From Vandiemenella viatica (lineage: Eukaryota > Arthropoda > Insecta > Orthoptera > Morabidae): a DNA stretch of 64,000 nucleotides. The translations under genes and the position numbers were made by a program. The notes under the pieces were generated by a model. That model saw nothing but the letters and a program-made list of their open reading frames with translations. It searched no databases and had not been told where the DNA came from. This document shows, piece by piece, positions 36,201 through 48,200 of the stretch (position 1 is its first letter; each line of letters opens with the position of its first letter). The stretch spans positions 345,240,932 to 345,304,931 of the forward strand of contig JARYHS010008074.1 in NCBI GenBank assembly GCA_031002005.1, read 5' to 3'.

Positions 36201-39200
36201 TCTGATTTTACAGAATGGGACTCTAAAAATTATTGACAGGAAGAAACATATATTTAAACTGTCACAAGGAGAATATATAGTTCCTGAGAAAATTGAGAAT
36301 GTTTACATTCGCAGTCAGTATGTTTCACAGGTTTATGTTTGTGGTGAATCATTAAAGGCAAGTATAAACTAGATGATAGACTAACAGACTATTAGAAAAA
36401 ACCAGTAACAAGATTGGGCATAAAAAAGAACACAGTAATAAGATAGTCTGATGTTACTTTTGTACACTGTGTTCTTGTCAAATTTCTTCATAAAATTGTA
36501 TTGTATGATTTTCTCAGTATATTTGCCTTACCCAGATTGGTGACTGATCAAAAAATTAACTCTTAAAAATCTGATACTGACCAAGGTTTAAAACCAGAAT
36601 GCAGTTCATGAGTCCTTTCACAATTTTTACTTTGTTTTGGACTTCTTAGCAACACATAACTGGATTGAAATTGTGCATGTACTTGTTTTTACTAATTAAA
36701 ATGATATTATATCCGTAAGTAACTGAACAGATCATTACTTTTTTTTATTCTTTCTTCAAACAAGGCATTACATACATATTGTGAATGAAAATACATAAAT
36801 TTGGAACAAGGTTGTGGAAACTAGACATAAATCCACAGTCTTCCTCAAATGTGTATTCAGCATTCAGCAGTGTACAGTATTATTTTGACCAACTCTTTAC
36901 ATATATTTGGGTTTCATTACTCTCAATTCTTCTACAAAAATCTTTCCAACACTCATCACCAATATATGCCTTGTATATTCCCTAACACTCTCTTCACCCA
37001 CGTACTGTCTTCCAATCAATGCCAATCTAGCTCCTTTATTACATTCATTTCATTCAAGAAATGATCTGACCAAGGTTTTCGTTAACCAATTCCCTCTTTT
37101 CTCTGGTACATCCCGTCTCTAATAAACAAAGGATTTTGAATACTTTACTTATCATCTGCCCATTGAATAATGCCCAGTTGAATTTATCATTAAATGTTAT
37201 TCCAAGATATTTATATTTCAACTCTTCAAGAAGCAGTTCCTTCCCCAACCTATAACCATAAATAACATTTAGTTTTTTTTATCTTTCTTCCTAATAACTG
37301 ACTCTTCTCTGCATTTATCTTAATGTTGACCTACCCAGCTATAGACAGGAATTCTTCACGGGTCTTCTGCCGGATAAGATCTTTTAGACACGACGTTTCG
37401 GCAGTCACCTCCGCTGCCTTCATCTGGTGAGCTGTCATCGCGAAGTAGCTGCCGCGACGGTTCGACACCAAATGTGTGCGCCTCGTGGTACTGGCTCCTT
37501 ATATACCCTGCGGCCGGCGGCCCGCTAGCCGGAGCGGCTGCCTGCTGCGCTGCGATTGGTTGGCGCGTCAACCGGGCTCCGCCCTGGACTGCTGTGTCCC
37601 AGCTCTCTTCTGGGACGAATGTTATTCTGCTGCTGCTTCAGGTCATGGAGGATTGGCTTCCAAGCTTCACTCAAGAAGAGACCGCCATCTCTGTTGATGT
37701 TGTTGGTGCTAAGGCGAATTTCCAGCGATTCTCTAATTACGGAATCCCAGAAAAACTGCGTCTGAGCCAATCCTTCAGTCTTACTGAAGTTTATGCTGTG
37801 GAAATTTTCCACAGCGTGTTCAGCTAATGCGTCCACCTGCAAAGATACGAGACATGTTGCGCTCGGTGAAGGACGACCTCGGACTGCGAGTTCCGGGTGT
37901 TTACTCGATCCCATGCGAATGTGGCAAAATATACATCGGTCAGACCATTAGAACCATCGAGGAACGCCGCACCGAACACCAGCAACATCTGCGGTTGATG
38001 CAATTGGACAAATCCGCATTAGCTGAACACGCTGTGGAAAATTTCAGTAAGACTGAAGTATTGGCTCAGACGCAGTTTTTCTGGGATTCCGTAATTAGAG
38101 AATCGCTGGAAATTTGCCTTAGCACCAACAACATCAACAGAGATGGTGGTCTCTTCTTGAGTGAAGCTTGGAAGCCAATCCTCAATGACCTGAAGCAGCA
38201 GCAGAATAACATTCGTCCCAGAAGAGAGCTGGGACACAGCAGTCCAGGGCGGAGCCCGGTTGACGCGCCAACCAATCGCAGCGCAGCAGGCAGCCGCTCC
38301 GGCTAGCGGGCCGCCGGCCGCAGGGTATATAAGGAGCCAGTACCACGAGGCGCAGACATTCGGCGTCGAACTGTCGCGGCAGCTACTTCGCGATGACAGC
38401 TCACCAGATGAAGGCAGCGGAGGTGACTGCCGAAACGTCGTGTCTAAAAGATCTTATCCGGCAGAAGACCCGTGAAGAATTCCTGTCTACCATACGCCGG
38501 GAAAAACTTAATTGTCACATCTACCCAGCTATATATATCCTGTAAGGTCACCCTGCACCTATTCACAGTTTTCCTTCATTTTTATTCTATTATATCACAT
38601 GATTTCATCTGCAAATAATCTAACCTCTGACTATACATCATTCATTAGAATAATTCAAATATGCTTGAACACTTCGGTGATTTAGATTCCATGTTAACCA
38701 TAGTAACCCGACATCCTAGCAGGATTATTGGATTAGGTTAAGATGGCTATGATGGGTGGATTGTACAGCCAGTAAAAATGCTGTCATCAGGCCTTTAGAA
38801 TAAGGAATCAAGTTTGCAATACACTATCCTGTGGCACTGCCATTTTCATTTCCACTTCTTTCGGTACTGCATATCTTACCTTAACTCTTTGATTTATATC
38901 TTTTAAGAATTCCTCTATCCTGCAAGTCACTTGAATGATTTTTATCTCATTTAATACCATATTATGACCCACTCTGTTAGATGCCTTAGAAATATCTAGT
39001 GCTACACTATTAAATGGCAACCCTTAACCATTTTATCTGAATTATCTTATTTTATTTATTTATTTATCAATCTTGTTTCATGGATACCTACTGACAAAGG
39101 ACCTTTGGAAGGAACATGTCATGATTAATATGCATACATACAATATGAGTCATAATCATAGTGAAAAAATGTTTACAAAGATTAAAAAAATAGAATAAAA

Positions 39201-42200
39201 ATAAACATTAATTTTTAAAACCTGAGTTTTTCAAAAGGTCATACAAAATACAATTAATTATTTTGTTCAAATTCTTGATTGGAGTAGTAGTTGCCAATAA
39301 GATAGTCTCTCAGTTTTTCTTTAAATATGTCTTTATTATCTGCAAAGTTTATTAAACAGATGTATACCAGAATAATTTACTCCTCTTTGTACTAATGACA
39401 GAGATGTTTGTGTTTTGTGCAAGTTATTTCTGTTTCTTGTATTGAAATTGTGTACCTGTAAATTAGAAGTAAACAGGTTAAAATGATCTATGACAAAGCT
39501 CATGAGAGAATATTGTTAGGTAGTCTTTAATTCTCTAGAAGCATCCCACTAGCTACCCTCAGTAGCAAAATATTTTATAAACCAATTTTGAAGTCGTTTC
39601 TGTTGGACTTAGAAATTTTGAGAAGAGTAATTGTCATCTTGAAGGAACTTCCCTGTATTCATTTCCACAGTGGAAACTCACCATTAGAATCATTTTAAAG
39701 TGTATTTATTATACCGGGAAAAGTTAGCGGAGCAAATTGCTCCATGCAGTAGCGGTTTTGGGAAATTCCAACATGCCGTAGTACTCACTGATGTTAGGGA
39801 GACTTTGTGAGTTTTCGTCTTCTCATATGAATGTGCTTAACCTGTAATCTTCATTGAAACTGTTGTTTGATGCTTTATCTACGTATCTGGTACCGACAAT
39901 GTACAAGTGAACTTTTCCAAGAATATAAGTATTGTGTTACTCTAAAACTGTGTCAAGTGGTTTTATTTCAATTACCCTTCGCATTTGGGGTTTAATACAA
40001 GAGTGTGGCGGCTGATTTCATAATATTTTAGGTCTATTTAGCAGTTCTGAAGTGATGATTATAGCTAGAAGATAGGTTTAATGGACAGAAAAGATTTTTT
40101 CTTACTCTGCAGCCAGAGGCATAACATAGTGAAACATACCTCAGATTTTAAATTATATCTAGGCTTTTAAATTATGAAAAACCTGTCTAAATTTATATAG
40201 TTGTTTTCTTGTCTCATCAAAGAAATGTATGGCTTAGCTCATGTGGGCTCACCCAGTCAACGCAGCTCCATGTATTGTAATTGATTTACTAGGGTATTTA
40301 AAAAAAAAAATTAAAAAATGGCGCTGGGATTTCATAATGTAATCTTTGGTCATAGGGTCTGTAATGGCCAGAGAACTTAATACATACTCCAGACTATTAA
40401 ATATTTGTGCAACTCTGAAGAAATGAATTGCCAGAATACTCGATTCGGTAACATATTGGGCCTGATGTCAACTTTAAACAACCTAATATCTACTATACAG
40501 TGAACATTAACAAAGACAACAAGATCCTTCTCACACATGAAAAAAGACCATTAACGAAAGGGGTCAGTAAAATTCGTAAAAAATAAAAAAATTGTAATGT
40601 ATAAACTTTGTCGAGCGACAACATTAGCGAAAGTTTTAATTAAATTGAAATTTAGTATAGGCCAGAATGACAATTGGGGTTCATTGTTACAGCAGAGACC
40701 ATTAGTAATTCAAGGTTTTTTTTTTTAAATATGTTGCTTTCATTAGCAACACGTTACTGAAAAGCAGTTCCACATTTTTTTCAGCCATAAGGTTTGTCAA
40801 TATTTTTTAACTATAAAATGCTACAAAAAGCAAACTTAATTAATGTATTATGTCAATTAATTTCATAGCAGTTGCTCAGCTATTAAATTGTGGACATAAC
40901 ATCAAATTTATTCTAGTGATATTTCTGGTAGCTGTTAATTTGTGAGCGAAGGTTGACACATGATACCATTCTCCAGAAAATAGCTATCAAGGTTTGTGAG
41001 TGAGTGAGAGAGCTTATGAAATTATGTATTTGATTATTTATTACTATTTTTATTCGTAATTTACATAATTTTTTTACCACCTATTTATGTCCATTCTTAT
41101 TTTCTTATAATTAATTTCTTTCTCATGAGTAACATTCCCACTGATATTATTTTTGTCCCCAGTCTTATCATACTGGTGAAACTCATCATTCATTTGACTG
41201 TATTGCCCATGAGTGCCTGCAAGATCTCATTAACATGTTACTATCTTGTTGAGTAAGGGCGTGGCCCAAAAAATTCTATTTGTGTTGTGTTTCTATTACT
41301 GTACTTTTCCTCCATTTAGTTTTTGATGAATGATGGGTTTATTTTATATTTCCTTTTGTAACATTGCAGATGAAAGAGAAAGGGTGTGAAATGAAAAAAA
41401 AAAAATGAGACTGCAGTGTAACCTAAGAAAATAAGCTTCAGTTTTTTTTAATTACTAGTTTATGTAGCTTTACTAATGATGAACACTCAAAAATGCATCC
41501 TTTTTATTTTCTTACAGTCTTGCATTGTGGCTATAGTAGTTCCTGATGTGGATGTGGTTAAGTGCTGGGCACTGGAAAATGGAATTCCAGGCACATTTTC
41601 AGTTCTGTGTGCTCACCCTGAAGTTAAACAACTCATTTTTGATGATATGATTTCATGGGGCAAGGAAGCAGGCTTAAAATCTTTTGAACAGGTGAGCAAG
41701 GAAATTTTTTTCAACATTGCCCTTTGTTTTTCCTATTCTTTGATACCATTTTCTTTAGATCAAGCTTTATTAGAATGATCCTTGCTATGCACAAATCATC
41801 CAACAAAGAAGTAAATGCCTAATGATGTTAGAGTTTGGATTGGATGAGAAGAATTACTATGCAGAAGGCACATACTTCTAGAAAATTATTTTATACCCTC
41901 CTGTGAACTTAAGATTCACTAAGCACATGCTGAGTTAACTCAGGAATAACACAATAGGTCTCCAATATCCACCTCATAATCTACACTTTTCACAAACAAA
42001 AAATATATTTACCATACACAACACAAGAACTTATATGTTTTACAGACAGATGATAATACATACTTTCTTCCTGTAAGTCAAGTTTATCAGGTCTAACAAA
42101 CACAATTTAATCTGGGCAGGACACAAGTCACAAGTTCTTTTTCCCCCCTCTCATGATTCACACTAACCACCTGTGTATGACAGGGGGGCCGAATGGCATA

Positions 42201-45200
42201 TGGTCCTTAGATGGCTAGATTGAAGAGAAAAGGGAGGCAGGGATGGAATACAATTATTATGTGATGCCGTACTGATACTTATATGTATTCCTTCTTTCCT
42301 CGTACTATTCAGGATTGGAATGGGCGGGTTTAGGATTGGTGCTTAGAACCCTCTGCCACCCACAATGTTTGTGATTTGCAGAGTATGAATGTAGATGTAG
42401 ATGTAGATGTAGATCTAATTTCAGCCTTTATAAGTATTATTTGTAAAAAGATGAGCAAATAAATTTCCAAATTGTTGGTATCTCTTGTTACCGGGTACAC
42501 GGTTATGTTTACAATTTGTCCATAAGTCTGTATGTAATACATCCACTTTAACATATGTAACTGCTTACAATCAAAACACTCCCTATTGTGCAACCTGGCA
42601 ATCGATTGCAGATATAGCTGTCAGAACCAAAAATCATTTATATAGTCCTCTATGCTACTAAGGAAAATGGAAGCGGCTTCTAGGCGATATAAATAAGAAA
42701 AGAAAGGGAAATTAACCCACCACATACCAAAGTGGATGGATGCGAATGAGAGGGAACACTTATGCTGACAAACAACTACAAAATATTTCGGCATCTGCCT
42801 TGTTCACAAGTAGAAAATACGGGCCATTAGGCTCGAAACGTGTGTACACAACGAACGTTACCTTATGACTAACCGAGTCATACCCACTACTTGGTTAGTC
42901 ATTAGGTAACGTTCATTGTGTACACACATTCCAAGCCTAATCGGCCCATTTTTCTACTTGTGAACAAGGCAGATGCCGAAATATTGTGTAGTTGTTTGTC
43001 AGCATAAGTGTTCCCTCTTATCGCATCCTGTCCACTTTGGTATGTGGTGGGTTAATTTCCCTTTCTTTTCTTATTTATGTAGTCTGACAGTCATTCACGA
43101 ATTTCTACATCATAAAACATGTCCCCTTAACTGTACCATAAACAAATTTCACATATTTGAAATGGTCCAATAAGGCAAATATCTACTATGTATGATGCAA
43201 AATCAATTCAAGCCCAGAATTCCTCCTCATCTGGTTCTCTCCTGGACTCCTATTCAATCAAATTCTTTGCAACAGATAAGATATCCTACAATCTATTCCA
43301 GAAACCCTATGTCTTTCCATATACATCCTTCCTATGACCCTAGCTTGAGAAGACCACCAAAGGTCATACATATCCTCGTCAACAAATGTCAAACACTTAA
43401 CTTCACAAAATTGTTTCTCTTGTATATCCCCTTCAATAGACCTTGTTACAAACAACACAGTATGCACCCAGCTGCAAATTATTCCAGTTCCACAATCAAA
43501 GGCACATTTCATGTCATCTGTACCACAACTAATGTTACAGAGCAGATTACCTAATTCTTTTTCCAAAACTATAACATTAATCTCAACTGCAGGCAACCAA
43601 TATGAATAGTCACAGGTGGACAGTTAATCAAAACAAAAAAATACACCACTCAGTTGTTATTGATACCAGCATCCATTGTATCAATAATTAATTCATAGCT
43701 AGAGCAAATATAATGTCCAAAAACTGATACATAGATTTAATGTCATAGTCAATGCAATTTCTTAGGAACCCAAATAACTATCAAAAAGTATTTCTACATG
43801 AACTATAAACTAACAGAATAAAGGCACTAGAATATCAAGCTTTTTATAACTTCTCATATGGTACAGCAAAAATATTACTTAAAAACAAACTTAGAATATA
43901 TTGTCACAGTAAGACAAATATATACCAACAGTGAAGAAACCAGAGTTGACACAATAAAATAAAAGAGCTATAAGAAAAGAGTCCTTAAAACACTTCAAAA
44001 CAACAGCAAATCATTTTAGAAGCATTTTCCAGTAATTTGAGAGTCAGAAAACGTGTTAGTAAGGAGAGTTTAATCTAATTGTAAGTTCTCAAAAGTACTA
44101 TAAAGAGAGTTAACTATTTTTAGAAGTCTTTCCCTCAAATTCATTTTCAGAGGTGTAAAATGAGATTACGATTCAAATGAGGTCTAACACTTGGAGTCTA
44201 GAAAATTGTATCAAGAAGATATCATGATTTTAGTGATCTCGCAAGCACACAGAAAAGATTGCACCAGAATCAGTTTTAACTTAGCAGACTTAATTTTCAA
44301 GGTATAAGAAAGATTCATAGCTCAAAATGTTTGGCATAAAATAATACGCAACATATGGAAAGGAAATTAATAGGAATGTATATTTATTAGATGAAATAAA
44401 GATTTCACTGACTTTGCAATTCAGACATTTCTGCAGAAGTACAGGTCTGATGGCATAGAAACTACATTCAAATCAAAGAGAAATTTTCACTGAATGCATA
44501 AAGCGATTTTCTTAAAGATTCTGATAATATTTAAGATTTAAAAGGGAAAATAAAGTTTAAATATAATGGCAGCTTTAAAGCGTCCATACAGAAACAAAAT
44601 ACTGGCATTAAATGAAATAGATAATGAGGAACTAATATTGCCATCGGACAAATAATTAAATTTAGCAAAGTTTGATATATATAACAGATTGGTAGCACCC
44701 ATATTTTTGGAGACATCGGAGTTTTTAGCTAACTATAATTATAGTCAGGAGTAGGTTTTTGCTGTCAAATACATTTTGGATCTAGCCATGTTATATGTCA
44801 AAAGTTGAGGAATGTTTTATAGAATATTTTGCAGCAGAATCAGTTCACAGACTGAAAAATTGTAGGAATTATGACAGATTTAAAGCTTTTACAGTTTTAG
44901 CCACAACACCTAGGAGAAAGACTCTCATAACAGAAATTGACATTTAAAACAGGCTTCACAACATATCAACTGATTTCAGATTGATTGGAATGAAAACAAG
45001 GTTTCCCTTTGTCAAATCACACATATGCTGAGTCAGCTGGGCCCAATATGAATATAAGGAGACAATACTAGCCACAAGGGGTGGCAGTATTCTGGCAGAA
45101 ATTGAAATGGGAGGGCGGCATGTTGGTCGCGGAGATATAGAAGAAAACTTTAGTAGAGACACAACAGTGGTGCAGGTTCACTCTTCCTTTGAGATGAACT

Positions 45201-48200
45201 TTCACATCTATCTAGGGGTTAGGAGGATGGTTTAGCCTTTCATTATTTTGAATAGAAGTCTGATGCTTTTCTATTATGCTGGTACAGAGTTTATGTAAGA
45301 GAACTTTTACACAATATATAATATTGAATTTATCAGGAAGTCTACATAGTTTTATTTTGGGAACATACCTTCATCTCTTGGGGTAATTATGAGGAATTGG
45401 TGACCGCTAAACAGAATCTGTAAAGGTACCAGACAAAGTGATGTTTGCTATAACAACACTTCAAGTTTCTGTCTAAAAACATGCTCTGCCTAGCTTTAAT
45501 TACTGAAAGGAGTTGAGCCTGGACACTGAAGTCCTTTCATTTATCACCTTTCAAAATACGGCTTTATCAATGACTTTTAAGAATCCAGTGAAGAAATCTT
45601 GTAACAAAGAAGTCATACATGATACAAGAACAAGAGAACTACACACCATCACAAAATTCAGGAAAGCAGTTAATTTTGCTTACATCTTTTGAAATACTAG
45701 ATACAGAATTCTGCAGCTTAATATGGGAAGTGGGGGACATGGATGGAGGATAGTATTCCTCTTCCCCTAACCTCCACTATGATATCCACTATGCTTTGAT
45801 AATGGGGAAAACTATTCCATGATGGTTGCCAACCTTCTCTAAGGGACAGTACTAGAAGAATAAATTAGCAGATGAATGAAACATTGAAATTTGATACATG
45901 CTCCAGTGGCAATTTCCCAATATACCCACTTTTTCCCCTTTCTTGTACCCACCTAATTTTGCCCTCTATTAATTCTTTCAGCATTTTTGGTAAATTATTT
46001 CCCTATTAATTTATTTTAAACCCAGATTCCTTTGCCTACGAAATAAAATTATCCCAGTACCCTGATGCCTTTAATCAATTTTAGCTTGTGGTCATGGTGA
46101 TATTTTCCTTTCCATGCACCACTCTTAATTCTTCCACCAATATCTTTCCATGTCTTATCGCCATTATGTGACTTGTATATTTCCAGCATTCTCTTTACCC
46201 TCCCCCAGTCTTCCAATGAATCCCATACCAGCTACTTTATAATTTCATTTATTGAATGTGTTCTGCAGTAATTTCTAAAGATAAATCTAGCAGTCCTTCT
46301 TTGCACCCTCCCCTGCTCCCCCAACTCCTGACTTATCTATGTCTTCCCCTCAGTTTTCTAAAATAGACTAATATGCAATATTTAACGGTCTCTGTGCAGT
46401 GATAATCTCCTTAATACACTTATCCTTAGCATCATTTTTTGCTGCTGTTAATTTCTTGTTTATGTGTGAGTGAAGACTTTCCAGGTGTTCAATGAAACAA
46501 AATCCTCTCGGGTGTCCAGCAAGATGGTGGTGTAAAAATACGATGTTTCGACAGCTGGCTCTGCTGTCTTCATCAGGTATCTTGTAGCTGTCACAAACTA
46601 ACTGTCAGCACCTTTACTGGCTTGGCACCTCGCTTCGCCTTGACATCATAACTGGGATAACCTAGGTCCCAGATTGTGGGGACGTTTTTGTGCTTGTGCA
46701 CATCGCCTTCATATTACTTTGTGGTTGTCCTGAGAATGTGTGTTTTGTCAGGATTTTTTAATATCTGGTATTTTATTTTGTGGTCTGGGTCTCATCATTT
46801 CTTTACTGGTGGTCTAGGAGTTTTCTTGGCCATCTGAGAGTGTTGTCATAAATCGGTTCAGTTCCCAGAGCCGTTATCAGAGGGTTGGTAAACTTCTGGC
46901 TTGCATTGTAGAACTGGGCTGCCAACTTTTCGAATCTTTGGCAAAGACGTGCTAGTCCACTTATATCATGGAGGAAGTCTACCCTCATCTCTCTTGGCAG
47001 ATGGTACACATTCCTGATGGCCCTGTTCTGGATTACCTGCAGCAGTTGAAGGTTGGAGGCAGCAATGTTGCCCCAGATGACCGCACCATACTCCAGTATA
47101 GGTCTTACGAGAGCGACATAGAGACGGATGCCTCAGTGTTGATATAGGGTTTAGGAGAGGGTATTAAGTTCTTAGTCTCCCTGTAGCTTTTCCATGGACA
47201 CTTGTGACATGGGGTTTCCATGTCATCCTCCTGTCCATTTTGACTCCTAGGTAAGTGGCAATCCTGGTCCAATTTATGTCTTCCCCGAAGAGGACCAGGG
47301 GCATTAGGTGTGGCACGTTCCTCCTGGTTAAGATGATCACTTGACTCTTCGGTGCGTTAAAGGCTTATTGCCACTTGGTTGCCCATTGCTGGATGTTGTT
47401 GCAAGTCTGTTGCAATCTTGTTCACAAGGTATTGACGTTTAGGCTTTTTATATACATGGCTGTGTAGTTGGCATAGAGAGCCTTCCAAATGCAAGCTGTA
47501 CTAGGAGTGTCCGCCATGTAGAGGCTGTAGAGTATTGGTCCCAAGACGGACCCTTGCGGGACTCCTGCAGAGATGTTCTTCACTGAAAAGTATGTGCCAT
47601 CCAGCACAACCCAGAAGGTCCGTCCTTCCAGATAGCTCCTTAGCAACTTGATGTGGGAGAGGGGGGACCCTGTGCACAAGCAGCTTGTAGAGGAGATCCT
47701 GGTGCCACACTGAATCAAAAGTGCAGCTTAAACCACACCAAAGTATTCTCTGCTCTCGAAGGCTGCAAAGGCTTCCTCAGCGAGAAGGAGCAGCTGCTGA
47801 GGTGTGTGAAAAGCTGCTTCCAGAAACCAAACTGTTCGTCTAGTAGCAACCTCTCTCCATTTATAATTCTGCGTAGCATCTTTAGGTAGATACCCTCGAA
47901 TGCTTTTGATAGCATTGGCAGGAGGCTGATGGGGCGATAGGAGTTTGGTGACCTCCTATCCTAGCCCACTTTTGTAATTGGTATCACCTCGGCGTGCTTC
48001 CATGTTTGTGCATATTCACCTCTTCTAATCACTTCATTGAAGGCATCCATGATATATTGTATTGCAAATGTGGGCATTTGGCAAAGGATGTCTCCATAAA
48101 TTCCATCATGGCCTGCTACTTTCTTGACTTGTAGTCTTGCAAAAGAAGACAAGACCTCTTGGATCGTGATCCCCTATATGACATCCTCCTCCTGGGGTGC

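Larger units (their letters stand above)
37344..38520. mobile_element. Penelope-like element with inverted arms and 13-bp target duplication
   Basis: The flank CTACCCAGCTATA lies at 37331-37343 and 38521-38533. The left arm (37344 to about 37832) is an inverted copy of about 38016-38490. The unique centre and right arm encode a GIY-YIG endonuclease on the + strand. A 30-bp tail (38491-38520) is only on the right. Both arms carry TATATAA (37499-37505 complement, 38326-38332) upstream of the terminal hairpin, a possible promoter. It is inserted into CR1-like copy 4. Confidence 0.92.
42691..43076. mobile_element. Penelope-like terminal repeats as a 184-bp-arm palindrome
   Basis: Arms 42691-42874 and 42893-43076 are inverted copies separated by 18 bp. 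Each arm contains the terminal hairpin (GGCA gat TGCC then GAAATATTxTG). Flanking target duplication not found. A degraded Penelope ORF on the + strand follows at 43190, so this is probably the inverted terminal pair of that copy. Confidence 0.8.

Noticed and set aside
36358..36365. Use of the GT at 36362 as donor of ACSL exon 4
   Set aside because: It would add four bases and break the frame into exon 5, losing the conserved VVPD segment.
41476..41778. ATG at 41476 as a start of a separate small protein
   Set aside because: The sequence upstream of 41518 is a polypyrimidine tract and acceptor; the coding part is ACSL exon 5.
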